In this document: piece after piece, positions 1-7,760 of the stretch | Layout of the letters: each line of letters opens with the position of its first letter | Position numbering within the stretch: position 1 is the first letter of the stretch | DNA from: CAYYWP01 sp050176585 | GTDB taxonomy: Bacteria > Desulfobacterota > Binatia > HRBIN30 > CADEER01 | Length of the DNA stretch: 64,000 nucleotides | NCBI GenBank assembly: GCA_050176585.1 | Contig: JBFXHX010000019.1 | Location: 1-64,000 of the forward strand | Direction of reading: 5' to 3' | Translations under genes and position numbers: made by a program | The notes under the pieces: model-generated | The model's database searches: none | Told to the model about the DNA's origin: nothing | Seen by the model: only the letters and a program-made list of their open reading frames with translations

Positions 1-1
1 C

Positions 2-79
2 GACGGCCGCCTGCTGTGCTTCGACCAGGAGCGCGCAGTGCGCGAAGCCAATGCGTGGGCCCGCCGAATGGCCGGTTAA
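2..79 (+). CDS. C-terminal fragment of an unidentified protein
   Basis: Only the last 25 codons lie inside the window. The open frame ends in TAA and reads through FDQERAVREANAWARRMAG-like sequence, giving an amphipathic C-terminal helix rich in Arg and Ala. This is too little to assign a family. It runs toward the minus-strand arsC gene, and the two are separated by a strongly palindromic spacer. The frame is supported only by its openness up to the window edge and a normal stop codon. Confidence 0.45.
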   Translation, partial: DGRLLCFDQERAVREANAWARRMAG

Positions 80-93
80 GCTGTTGCGCTGCG

Positions 94-192
94 AGGCTGT
101 TCGCTGTTCGCGCTGCGGAGCGGCGCGACGAGAGCTCTCGTTGCGCCCGGTGGCGAGGCTGAGCGCCCTGACTGCGAACAGCGTAACAGCCT
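94..192. repeat. Nested inverted repeat between convergent genes
   Basis: An outer imperfect inverted repeat pairs 94-111 with 174-192 (18 of 19 positions, one bulged base). Inside it is a loop-free palindrome at 123-146, with 12-bp arms and one G-T wobble, centred on GAGAGCTCTC. It lies between two convergent genes, so a bidirectional terminator or cruciform is the simplest reading. There is no T-tract. The outer arms contain the AACAGCG motif that also recurs near 47546-47570. Confidence 0.55.
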
Positions 193-195
193 GCT

Positions 196-549
196 TCATC
201 CGATGAGCTCGAGCACGCGCTCGGGCGGCCGCGCGATCACCGCGTGGTCGCCGCGAATCACGACCGGGCGCTCCATCAGCTCCGGACGCGCGAGCAGGAG
301 CGCGATCACCTGCTCGCGCGTGGTGTAGTCGCTGGCGTCCAGCTTCAGCTCAGCAAACCGCTTGTCGTGGCGAACCAGCGCCGCCGGAGGCTCGGCAAGC
401 CGATCGAGGACGCGCTCCAGCGCAGCGCGATCGGGAGGCTGTTTCAGATACTCGATGACGTCGCACGCGACGCCGCGTTCGCGCAAGATCTCCAGCGCGC
501 CGCGCGACTTCCCTCAGCCGGGGTTGTGATAGACCGTGAAGCGTTCCAT
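196..549 (-). CDS. arsC: ArsC-family arsenate reductase, candidate selenoprotein (TGA at the active-site Cys)
   Basis: Glutaredoxin-like ArsC family protein, expected to reduce arsenate or a related thiol substrate in the cytoplasm. From the ATG the protein reads MERFTVYHNPG, then an in-frame TGA at 514-516, then GKSRGALEILRERG and a full ArsC body ending in LELIG, 117 residues in all. In ArsC proteins the motif is HNPxC(S/G)KSR, and the TGA sits exactly at the catalytic Cys. The downstream ERPVV segment is also typical. Starting after the TGA (TTG at 486) would remove the active site, so the longer frame is preferred. The frame is intact on both sides and a SECIS-like hairpin follows, so selenocysteine insertion is the favoured reading. 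A nonsense mutation or sequencing error is the alternative. The normal stop is also TGA. Confidence 0.75.
480..516 (-). promoter_or_regulatory. Candidate bacterial SECIS element after the in-frame TGA of arsC
   Basis: Nineteen nucleotides after the TGA (514-516) is a hairpin with a 5-bp all-GC stem (495-499 pairing with 480-484) and a 10-nt apical loop UGGAGAUCUU, whose second base is G. Known bacterial SECIS elements lie directly after the UGA, with the loop about 16-37 nt away and a G in the first two loop positions, so this fits. In GC-rich DNA short stems arise by chance, so the hairpin alone is weak evidence. Its position relative to the TGA is what counts. Confidence 0.5.
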
Positions 550-557
550 CGCCGCGT

Positions 558-587
558 CTGCTATCCGAACGCGCCCCCGTTGCGCAA
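558..587 (-). promoter_or_regulatory. Promoter of arsC, apparently leaderless
   Basis: On the minus strand, TTGCGC (582-587), an 18-nt spacer and TAGCAG (558-563) are followed after only 8 nt by the arsC ATG. There is no Shine-Dalgarno sequence, so transcription would begin at or next to the start codon. The -10 and its spacing to the start are nearly identical to those of radA in this window. Confidence 0.5.
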
Positions 588-664
588 TCCCTCGCGGGCT
601 GCGCGACCCCCGCGGACCTCTGAAGTCGGTCGCGGTTGAGTGCGACGCACTCGGACCGGCGATC

Positions 665-673
665 TGGTACCCT
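665..673 (+). promoter_or_regulatory. Extended -10 element before the exporter operon
   Basis: TGGTACCCT (a TGn motif joined to TACCCT) ends 10 nt before the ATG of the HlyD-like gene. No convincing -35 box is seen, as is usual for extended -10 promoters. No clear ribosome-binding site lies between it and the start. Confidence 0.35.
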
Positions 674-683
674 CACCGGGGTC

Positions 684-1868
684 ATGCAAAGGCACTGGAA
701 TCGGCGGGCGATCATCGCAGCCGCGTTGGTGCTCGCGGCGCTCGCCGCCGCGGCGTACTTGCGATATCGCGGCAAGGGCGAGCGGGAGGTCTATGTCACC
801 GCCAGCGTCGACCGCGGTCCGATCAGCGCGTCCGTCACCGCCACCGGCGCGGTCAATCCCGTGACCACGGTGCAGGTCGGCACGTACGTATCCGGTCCGA
901 TTCAGGCGATCGACGTCGATTTCAATTCGCCGGTGCACAAAGGTCAACGCGTGGCGAAAATCGACCCGGCGCCGTTCGAAGTGAAGGTGCGACGCGGCGA
1001 AGCCAATCTCGCCACCGCTGCCGCGCGCGTCGAGCGCGCACGGGCCGACCTCGAGCTCAAATCGCTCACGCTGCAGCGCAGCACGCGCCTGCGCGGCACC
1101 GATGTGTTGGCCCAGAACGAGCTCGACATCGCGCGCAGCGATTACGAGCAAGCGCGCGCGCAGCTCGCGCTCGAAGAAGCCGGCGTGCGGCAGGCGCGCG
1201 CCGAGCTCGACGAGGCGCGGATCAATCTCGGGTATACCGACATCACCTCGCCGGTGGACGGCGTGGTCGTGGCGCGAAACGTAGACGTGGGGCAGACGGT
1301 GGCGGCCAGCTTCCAGACGCCCACGCTGTTTCTTATCGCGCAGGACCTGACGAAGATGCAGGTCAACGCCAGCGTGAGCGAATCCGACATCGGCGGCATA
1401 CGCGAGGGCCAAACGGCCACCTTCAGCGTCGATGCCTACCCTGGGCGCACCTTCATCGGCAGCGTGATGCAGGTGCGCAACGCGCCGACAACGGTCCAGA
1501 ACGTGGTGACCTATGACGTGGTGATCGGCGTCGCGAATCCGGACCTCGCGCTCAAGCCGGGTATGACCGCGAACGTGCGGGTCACGACCGACCATGTGGA
1601 CGATGCGCTTCGCCTGCCCCTGCGCGCGCTGACGTTCACGCCGCCGGGCGATGGAGCCCGGTCGCGCGACGGCGAACACGCCGTGTGGCGGCTGAATGCA
1701 GAGGGCAACCTGGAGCGCGTCGCCGTGCGCACCGGCGTGCGCGACGACACGCACGTCGCAGTGGAGTCGGACGGGCTGCGGTCGGGCGATGTGGTGGCTA
1801 TCGCCATCGACCAACCCGTCGGCCCCCGCGAGGGCCCCCGCATTCCCGGCGTGCCCCGCTACCGCTGA
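684..1868 (+). CDS. MacA/HlyD-type periplasmic adaptor of a tripartite ABC exporter
   Basis: Membrane-fusion protein that would link an inner-membrane ABC transporter to an outer-membrane channel. It has 394 residues from ATG 684, chosen because it gives a short basic N-terminus (MQRHWNRR) followed by one membrane helix; a TTG at 636 is also in frame. A barrel-sandwich half precedes a long Ala/Arg/Glu-rich helical hairpin (about residues 105-190), then the conserved YTDITSPVDGVVVAR second half and a beta-barrel region. The stop shares its last base with the next ATG, so it is translationally coupled to the ATPase. The substrate cannot be told from sequence; macrolides, lipoproteins or peptides are all possible for this family. 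Confidence 0.88.
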   Translation: MQRHWNRRAIIAAALVLAALAAAAYLRYRGKGEREVYVTASVDRGPISASVTATGAVNPVTTVQVGTYVSGPIQAIDVDFNSPVHKGQRVAKIDPAPFEVKVRRGEANLATAAARVERARADLELKSLTLQRSTRLRGTDVLAQNELDIARSDYEQARAQLALEEAGVRQARAELDEARINLGYTDITSPVDGVVVARNVDVGQTVAASFQTPTLFLIAQDLTKMQVNASVSESDIGGIREGQTATFSVDAYPGRTFIGSVMQVRNAPTTVQNVVTYDVVIGVANPDLALKPGMTANVRVTTDHVDDALRLPLRALTFTPPGDGARSRDGEHAVWRLNAEGNLERVAVRTGVRDDTHVAVESDGLRSGDVVAIAIDQPVGPREGPRIPGVPRYR

Positions 1869-2614
1869 TGGCCGAGCCCTTGGTCGTCATCCGCGACCTG
1901 TGGAAGATCTACCGGCTGGGCGCCGCTATCGAAGTGCCGGCGCTGCGCGGCATCGATCTCGACATCCACGCGGGCGAATTCGTCGCCATCATGGGCGCGT
2001 CCGGGTCCGGCAAGTCGACACTGATGCACATCCTCGGCTGTCTGGACCGCCCCACCCGCGGCGCGTACCGCTTCGCCGGCGCCGACGTCCCCGCGCTCTC
2101 CGCGGACGCCCGGGCCGAGCTGCGGAACCGGCGTATCGGCTTCGTCTTTCAGAGCTTCAACCTGCTGCCGCGCACGACCGCCTTGGAGAATGTCGAGCTG
2201 CCGCTGGTGTACAGCGACACGCCGGCGGCCGCGCAGCGCGCGCGGGCGCGCGCTGCGCTCGCCATCGTCGGCCTGACGGCGCGCGAGCAGCACCTGCCCA
2301 ATCAACTCTCCGGCGGCCAGCAGCAGCGCGTCGCCATCGCTCGCGCACTCGTCAACGAGCCGTCGCTGCTGCTCGCCGATGAGCCTACGGGTAATCTCGA
2401 CAGCGACACGACGGCGGAGATCATGGACATCGTCGCCGCCTTGCACCGCGAGCGCGGTTTGACGGTGGTCCTGGTCACGCACGAGGCCGAGGTCGCCGCG
2501 TGGGCGCGGCGCGTGATCACGTTTCGCGACGGCGTCATCGTCACCGACGTCCGGAACCCGGCGCCTACGGCTGAACGGAGGATGCCGGCGCTCGAACCGG
2601 AGCCCGCCCGGTGA
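1868..2614 (+). CDS. ABC transporter ATP-binding protein (MacB/LolD type)
   Basis: Cytoplasmic ATPase of 248 residues that powers the exporter formed with its two neighbours. Walker A (GASGSGKST), Q-loop (FVFQSFNLLPR), signature (LSGGQQQR) and Walker B with D-loop (LLLADEPTGNLD) are all present and intact, followed by the switch His in VTHEAEVA. The start ATG overlaps the adaptor stop as TGATG, and the stop overlaps the permease GTG as GTGA. A separate ATPase and permease differ from E. coli MacB, where they are fused, and resemble the YknXYZ or LolCDE layout. Confidence 0.93.
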   Translation: MAEPLVVIRDLWKIYRLGAAIEVPALRGIDLDIHAGEFVAIMGASGSGKSTLMHILGCLDRPTRGAYRFAGADVPALSADARAELRNRRIGFVFQSFNLLPRTTALENVELPLVYSDTPAAAQRARARAALAIVGLTAREQHLPNQLSGGQQQRVAIARALVNEPSLLLADEPTGNLDSDTTAEIMDIVAALHRERGLTVVLVTHEAEVAAWARRVITFRDGVIVTDVRNPAPTAERRMPALEPEPAR

Positions 2615-3843
2615 AGCTACTCCACATGACCGTGATCGCGGCGGCGCGCGCACTCCGGCGCAACGCGCTGCGCTCGGCATTGACCACACTCGGCATCGTC
2701 ATCGGGGTGGCCGCCGTCATCGCCATGGTGAGCATCGGGCGCGGCGCCGATGCCGCCGTGCAGGCGCAGATTCGCAGCTTCGGCACCAACCTGTTGATGG
2801 TGCTGCCCGGCGCCACCACGGCGGCGGGCGTGCGCTCCGGGTGGGGTGGGGCGTCGACGCTGACCGCGGCGGACGCGGAAGCGATCCGGGAGCGATGTCC
2901 CGCGGTGGCCGAAGCGAGTTACTTCCGGCGGCAAGTCGCGCAGGTCGTCGCCGGTGAGCGCAACTGGTCGACCGCGATCCAGGGGGCGCCACCATCGTAC
3001 TTCGACGTGCGGCCGTGGGCGGTGGCATCGGGCAGCGTCTACGGCGAGAGCGACGAAGCGGCGGCCCACCGGGTCGCGATGCTGGGCCGCACGGTAGTCG
3101 ACCAGCTGTTCGGCGCCGGGCAGGACCCCATAGGCGGCCAACTCCGCATCAAGGGCGTACCGTTTCGGATCATCGGGATACTGGAACCGATGGGCCAGAC
3201 GATGTGGGGACAGGATCAGGACGACGTCATCTTCATCCCGTTCAGCACGGCCGAGCGCCGCGTGCTCGGCGCCGAGTGGCTGGGCACGGTGGACATGATC
3301 CAGGCGAGCGCGGTGAGCGCGTCGCAGATGCCCGCCGCCCAGGAGCAGATCACTGCACTGCTGCGCCAGCGCCATCGCGTGCAGCCCGGCGAGGAGGATG
3401 ACTTCACTGTGCGCAGCATGGAGGAGTTCGCGCGCGCCTCACGGACCGCGAGCCAGGTGATGGGCAATCTGCTGCTCAGCGTCGCGGCCATCTCGCTGGT
3501 GGTCGGCGGCATCGGGATCATGAACATCCTGCTCGTCTCGGTCACCGAGCGCACGCACGAGATCGGCATCCGCATGGCCGTCGGCGCAAAGCCCCGGCAT
3601 ATCCTGCTCCAGTTCCTGGTCGAGGCGGTGACGCTGAGCGCGGTTGGCGGCATTCTCGGCATTGCGCTCGGCATCGGTGCCGCCGCGCTGATCGCCCGCT
3701 TCGCGGGCTGGCCGATCCTGGTGGCGCCCACCGCCATCGCCGGCGCGCTGCTCTTCGCGGGCGCCGTCGGCGTGTTCTTCGGCTTTTATCCCGCGCGACA
3801 AGCGGCGCGCCTCGACCCGATCACGGCGCTGCGCTACGAGTGA
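2611..3843 (+). CDS. ABC transporter permease (MacB/FtsX family)
   Basis: Inner-membrane permease of 410 residues. An N-terminal amphipathic stretch and first membrane helix (ALTTLGIVIGVAAVIAM) precede a periplasmic MacB_PCD-type domain of about 220 residues. Three C-terminal helices form the FtsX domain, with the typical cytoplasmic loop ERTHEIGIRMAVGAKPR. The GTG start overlaps the ATPase stop. With the adaptor and ATPase it completes the inner-membrane part of a MacAB-like pump; no TolC-type outer-membrane channel is seen nearby. Confidence 0.92.
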   Translation: MKLLHMTVIAAARALRRNALRSALTTLGIVIGVAAVIAMVSIGRGADAAVQAQIRSFGTNLLMVLPGATTAAGVRSGWGGASTLTAADAEAIRERCPAVAEASYFRRQVAQVVAGERNWSTAIQGAPPSYFDVRPWAVASGSVYGESDEAAAHRVAMLGRTVVDQLFGAGQDPIGGQLRIKGVPFRIIGILEPMGQTMWGQDQDDVIFIPFSTAERRVLGAEWLGTVDMIQASAVSASQMPAAQEQITALLRQRHRVQPGEEDDFTVRSMEEFARASRTASQVMGNLLLSVAAISLVVGGIGIMNILLVSVTERTHEIGIRMAVGAKPRHILLQFLVEAVTLSAVGGILGIALGIGAAALIARFAGWPILVAPTAIAGALLFAGAVGVFFGFYPARQAARLDPITALRYE

Positions 3844-3917
3844 CGCCGTGTGCAAAGCACGGCGCGCCCTTCGGCCGCGGGGATTGGCGATCGGCGCACA
3901 ATGATTCGGAGGCGATG

Positions 3918-4736
3918 ATGCGGGCAGTGCGTTGGAATTCCGGTACCTCCATCCGGCTCGGAGCGGCGGCGCTCTTCGTCGCGATCGCCAGCGCAGCACT
4001 CGCGGCAGACGCACCGCCGCTGCGGGTCGGCATCGCGCCGAACTACCCTCCGCTGGCGTTCAAGGAGAACGGCGACCTCGACGGTATCGAGGTCGACTTC
4101 GCTCAGCGCCTCGAGAAGGCGCTCGGCCGGCGCATCGTGCTCGTGGAAGTGGCGTGGGAGGAGCTCCCCGAAGCGCTGCTCGAAAAAAAGACGATCGACA
4201 TGATCATGTCGGGCACCTCGATCACCGAGAGGCGCAAGCAACGGGTGAACTTCACCGAGCCCTATCTCGAGATCGGCCAGATGGCGATCGTGCGCCAGGC
4301 GGACTACCCGGAGCTTCGGGAGCCCGCGGCAATGGACCGGCCGCAGTCGCGCGTGGGATTCATCTCACGCTCCACGGGTGAGGCGTGGGCCCGGGAGCAT
4401 CTGAAGAAGGCCAAGCTGCACGGCTACAGCGATACGGACGAAGGCGTGCGGGCGCTGCAAAACGAGCAGATCGACTATTTCATCCAGGACGCCCCCGCGG
4501 TTTGGCGGGTTACGGGTGGGTTCATCAACTCGAATCCAAACCTCCGGGGCATCTACCGCCCGCTGACGACCGAATACCTCGCGTGGGCGGTGCCGAAGGA
4601 CAACCCCGAGCTGCTCGAACAGCTCAATGCCGTGCTGGAAAAGTGGAAAACGGACGGGACGCTCGACGACGTGCTGGACGATTGGATCACCGTGAAGAAG
4701 ACCACGATCGAGCTGAAGCCGCGCGCGGATCAGTGA
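3918..4736 (+). CDS. Periplasmic solute-binding protein, family 3
   Basis: Extracytoplasmic binding protein of the type used by polar amino-acid ABC importers, 272 residues. A basic N-terminus and hydrophobic stretch end in AALAADAP, a good signal-peptidase I site. The mature part begins LRVGIAPNYPPLAFKENG and contains the family-typical GIEVDFAQRLEKALG. GGAGG at 3908-3912 sits five bases before the chosen ATG; the adjacent ATG at 3915 is too close to it. No permease or ATPase for import is adjacent, so it is either an orphan or a signalling or accessory protein. It converges with the next gene, whose 3' end overlaps it by 7 bp. Confidence 0.85.
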   Translation: MRAVRWNSGTSIRLGAAALFVAIASAALAADAPPLRVGIAPNYPPLAFKENGDLDGIEVDFAQRLEKALGRRIVLVEVAWEELPEALLEKKTIDMIMSGTSITERRKQRVNFTEPYLEIGQMAIVRQADYPELREPAAMDRPQSRVGFISRSTGEAWAREHLKKAKLHGYSDTDEGVRALQNEQIDYFIQDAPAVWRVTGGFINSNPNLRGIYRPLTTEYLAWAVPKDNPELLEQLNAVLEKWKTDGTLDDVLDDWITVKKTTIELKPRADQ

Positions 4737-6661
4737 GCCGCGGCGTGCTCAGCGCCGCGCGGCCCGTCGTCCACAGCGCGCAACTCGTCCGCCGTCAGCC
4801 ATGCGGTGGTGCCCTTGCGGAGGTTGATGAAGATCAGCTCCGGCGCGCTGTACAGGATACCCCGCGAGCTTCGCTCGAGTAGGCGGCCGCCGTCCACCGG
4901 CCAGGTGATCAGCCCGATCGCGCTGCCAATCACGCCGGCGCCGACGTTGAACGCGCCGAGGATCGGGCGCATCACCGCCGCGCCGTCGGTGAAGAACAGA
5001 AACGCCGAATCATCCGGCCCCGCGCGGTACGCCGTCGACCTCCACGCAGTGGCTTCGGCCAGCGACGCCCCCCAGGTCTGCTCGCGCGCTTTGGAAGCGC
5101 GGGCCTGCTGCATGAACGACGGCCAGGTCTCGCGGCTAGTGACGCGATACGCGTTGCCGACGCTGGCGGCGGATACGAACGGAATCGCGTTCCATGGCTC
5201 GCGGCCGACACCGCCGCCGAGCGCCGCCCGTTCGGCGGTTTGGACATCGCCATCGCCGGCGAACGCCTCGCGCATCATCGCGAGCAACTCGGAGACGCAA
5301 TTCCGGGTTAATAGATTGTAGCCGCGCACGGCCTGCAGGTGGCGCACATGGCCCTCCAGGGTGGCGCGCGAGATCTCCGCCTCCCGCACAACCGCTGTGA
5401 TTGGCAATCGCGGTACCGCCAGATCGCGGCGGCTCGCCGTTCGCGCCGGCAGCAACGGATCGAGTCCCACCCGCGGCGCGCGCCCGGCCGCGACCGCGTC
5501 GCGGACCTCGACGTGCCGATTCATCGCCGTCTCGAGGCGCGTGTATTCCCTTTCGATACAATCCGGCGCGCTCAAACACGCCGCTCGGGCGCGCGCATAC
5601 ACCCCTTCCGTCTGCTCCTGGAGCGCCGCGAAAAAAGCGCGCTGCCGTTCATCACCGTCCGGTAACGGCGGCGCCGGCGCATTCGCGGGCCAGGCGTCGA
5701 GCACGGCGAGCTGACCGGTCGCCAGCGACCACTCGATCGCGGCGAGGCGCGCCATTCCGAGCAGCAGCGCATACCCCCAATCGGGTCTCGATGAGCCGCT
5801 CAACGCCGCAAGCGCCGTCGCCATCCGATCGCGCAACGCCTCGAGCGCGGTTCGCTCGCCGGCACCCAGCGGTGGCCCCGCGAGCACCAGCGCAGCGGGG
5901 TGGAGGGCGGGGGCCGCTTGCAGTACCTCCAGCGCCGTCAGCTGCTCGATCAGCTCGCGATAGCGGGTGGCGACGGTCGGCGGAAAATTCGGCAAGTTGT
6001 CGTGTGACCCCGGTGAGGTCGGCCGCGCCGCACGCCAGTCGAGCGCCGCCAGCTCCGCACGCACCGCCGCGATCCGCTTCGGCAACGCGTCGACTCCGCT
6101 TCGCTCGCGCACCTGCGCGCGGACTGCCGCGAGCGCGGGCGAGCCGCCGGCCGCTTCGCTGCCAGCGCCGAACTCCGGTTCGAAGAAATACCCGGCCGCG
6201 CGGACCGGGAACGACACGGCGTCGCCCCGGCCACGCCGCTGCCACGACGCGAACAACGCGACGTCGGCGGCGAGTGCCGCCCGGCGCTCTTCTTCGGCCT
6301 CCTCCACCAGCGCGCGCTGCGTAAACGCCCGGCGCAGCCGCTCAGTGGCGTCGGCGGACACGGCGATGTGGGTCACGTGCACCGGCCGGTTCTCGAGCAG
6401 CGCGTAGCGGATGCGAAACACGCGCCGCGGATCGGTGCGCAAACGCAGCAGCCCGTCCTGCTCTTGCTGGAAGTGAAAGACCTCGCCCTCGATGTCCAGC
6501 GCGACGTGCCCGCCCGACGACCCTCCCTCGTTCGCCTCGATGTGCAGATAGGCGATGGAGGTATCTATGCCGGCGGCGAAGGCGCGGTCGCCGCACAGCA
6601 GTGAGGCGGCGACGGCAGCGATCAGGGCGAGGCGCCGGCGCGGCGCCGCGGCGCGGCCCAT
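4730..6661 (-). CDS. Exported protein with permuted NlpC/P60-like (DUF4105/Lnb-type) catalytic motifs
   Basis: 643 residues from ATG 6661. A twin-Arg/basic N-terminus and hydrophobic core (LALIAAVAASLLCGDRAFA) give a signal peptide. Early in the mature protein is SSGGHVALDIEGEVFHFQ, with a candidate catalytic His. Far downstream (about residue 455) is GYNLLTRNCVSELL, with a candidate catalytic Cys. That His-then-Cys order is the circularly permuted papain-like fold seen in Lnb and DUF4105 proteins. Between them lies a long Ala/Arg-rich helical region, and a hydrophobic GxG-rich segment lies near the C-terminus. The likely role is acting on cell-envelope lipids or peptides. The family match is from memory of motifs, and substrate is unknown. 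Upstream open frame sequence lacks signal-like features and was excluded. Confidence 0.6.
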   Translation of the reverse strand: MGRAAAPRRRLALIAAVAASLLCGDRAFAAGIDTSIAYLHIEANEGGSSGGHVALDIEGEVFHFQQEQDGLLRLRTDPRRVFRIRYALLENRPVHVTHIAVSADATERLRRAFTQRALVEEAEEERRAALAADVALFASWQRRGRGDAVSFPVRAAGYFFEPEFGAGSEAAGGSPALAAVRAQVRERSGVDALPKRIAAVRAELAALDWRAARPTSPGSHDNLPNFPPTVATRYRELIEQLTALEVLQAAPALHPAALVLAGPPLGAGERTALEALRDRMATALAALSGSSRPDWGYALLLGMARLAAIEWSLATGQLAVLDAWPANAPAPPLPDGDERQRAFFAALQEQTEGVYARARAACLSAPDCIEREYTRLETAMNRHVEVRDAVAAGRAPRVGLDPLLPARTASRRDLAVPRLPITAVVREAEISRATLEGHVRHLQAVRGYNLLTRNCVSELLAMMREAFAGDGDVQTAERAALGGGVGREPWNAIPFVSAASVGNAYRVTSRETWPSFMQQARASKAREQTWGASLAEATAWRSTAYRAGPDDSAFLFFTDGAAVMRPILGAFNVGAGVIGSAIGLITWPVDGGRLLERSSRGILYSAPELIFINLRKGTTAWLTADELRAVDDGPRGAEHAAAH

Positions 6662-6714
6662 GTGGGCTTTGCGGTTTGCGAAGCCGCCGGAACCGGCGAT
6701 CCGCACAGACTCGC

Positions 6715-7122
6715 CTATCCCGAGTAGCCCTTTTGCATCCACGCCGCGCGCTGCGCGTCGCCCTGCGAGAGGTTCGTCTTCCAGACTGCGAACTGTTCCG
6801 GCGTCACTCCCGCCCGCCGCAACCCGGCACCGATGCCCACGTAGGTGTCCTCGTCGGCCTCCCAGTTCGACACGCCGTGCTTCTTGGCGATGTTGTCCAG
6901 CCCGCGCTCGAAGGCGTCGATTTGGCCACCGGATTGCACGTAGGCCTGGGTGTAATCCGCCACGTCCTCGCGATATCCCGCACGGCCGCCGGACGACTCC
7001 GATGAGCTTTCGAACGAGGCGGAGCTGGATTCGAACGGGCTCGATATGCTCTTCGAGATCGACGAGCACCCCGTGAGGAGCAATGTGACTGCAGCTAGAA
7101 CGGATGTAGACGCGAAGCGCAT
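6715..7122 (-). CDS. Small putative lipoprotein
   Basis: 135 residues. The N-terminus is a classic lipoprotein signal with lipobox LLTGC, followed by a Ser-rich tether (about residues 20-45) and a compact, mostly helical domain with several Trp, Gly and acidic residues ending in AAWMQKGYSG. GGAGG lies upstream of the ATG and a good sigma-70 promoter precedes it. The +2 residue after the Cys is Ser, so outer-membrane sorting is expected if standard rules apply. I do not recognise the C-terminal domain. It is 53 bp upstream of, and co-oriented with, the permuted NlpC/P60-like gene, so they may be co-transcribed. Confidence 0.8.
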   Translation of the reverse strand: MRFASTSVLAAVTLLLTGCSSISKSISSPFESSSASFESSSESSGGRAGYREDVADYTQAYVQSGGQIDAFERGLDNIAKKHGVSNWEADEDTYVGIGAGLRRAGVTPEQFAVWKTNLSQGDAQRAAWMQKGYSG

Positions 7123-7145
7123 GCGTACACCAACCTCCGCGCGCC

Positions 7146-7173
7146 AGACTACGCGAGCGCGAGTTCACGTCAA
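7146..7173 (-). promoter_or_regulatory. Sigma-70 promoter of the small lipoprotein gene
   Basis: Minus-strand TTGACG (7168-7173), 16-nt spacer, TAGTCT (7146-7151). The ATG follows 23 nt after the -10, with CGGAGG between them, so this transcript has an ordinary leader, unlike several others in the window. Confidence 0.55.
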
Positions 7174-7232
7174 CCCCGTACGCACCGCCACGTGCGCGGG
7201 CGCGGGAAATCGCGGCGCTCCCGTCAGGGGGT

Positions 7233-7760
7233 TCAGCCGCGCAGGGGCTGACAGTCCGCCGGGAGCCGGAGCCGGCGCAGCGCCGCCTCCAACGCATCGA
7301 GATCCGTGCAGCGCGTGACCGTCGAGCTACGCCGAGCGTCGACCGGTCCTTCGGCCAGCGCATCGCTCCAGCCACCCGTGCCCGCCAGCAGGAAGATCGG
7401 CCGCCCGTGCAGCCACGCGAAGGCGATCTCGGAGAGCGTCCCGGCACCGCCGCCGACGGCGATCACGACATCGCCGGCGAGCGCCGTCAGCGCGTTGCGG
7501 GCATGCCCGAGGCCAGTCGGCAGCACGATCTGACACCACGGATTCGCATCGCAATGCGCGGTCGTCGCCACGATCCCGACGGTAACGCCGCCAGCGCGTG
7601 TGGCGCCTCGGCTCGCGGCCGCCATGATGCCACCGCGGCCGCCGGTGATCAGGGTGAAGCCGAGCTCAGCCAGCCGTGCGCCCAGTCGTTCGGCCAGGCG
7701 GGATTCGCGAGCAGGCGCGGCCGAGTCACCGATGACGACCGCCTGAGGCCGCCGCTTCAC
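7233..7760 (-). CDS. LOG-like Rossmann protein (TIGR00725 type)
   Basis: 175 residues. The protein has the SLOG/LOG-like fold markers: an N-terminal VVIGDSAAP strand, LITGGRGGIMAAASRGA, and a central GGGAGTLSEIAFAWLHGRP in which the Gly-rich loop and Glu are conserved. Such proteins bind nucleotides or nucleosides; some are cytokinin-type phosphoribohydrolases, but this branch is not functionally defined. GTG 7760 is preferred because it overlaps the upstream stop as GTGA; TTG 7766 is an alternative. It is translationally coupled behind the dockerin-like secreted protein, an odd pairing of cytoplasmic and exported products. Confidence 0.8.
   Translation of the reverse strand: MKRRPQAVVIGDSAAPARESRLAERLGARLAELGFTLITGGRGGIMAAASRGATRAGGVTVGIVATTAHCDANPWCQIVLPTGLGHARNALTALAGDVVIAVGGGAGTLSEIAFAWLHGRPIFLLAGTGGWSDALAEGPVDARRSSTVTRCTDLDALEAALRRLRLPADCQPLRG

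Noticed and set aside
196..486. arsC starting at the TTG after the TGA
   Set aside because: It would lack the whole active site, and promoter and start evidence point to the ATG at 549.
6662..7447. N-terminal extension of the exported 643-aa protein
   Set aside because: It would bury the signal peptide, is Arg/Ser-rich without motifs, and overlaps the lipoprotein gene.
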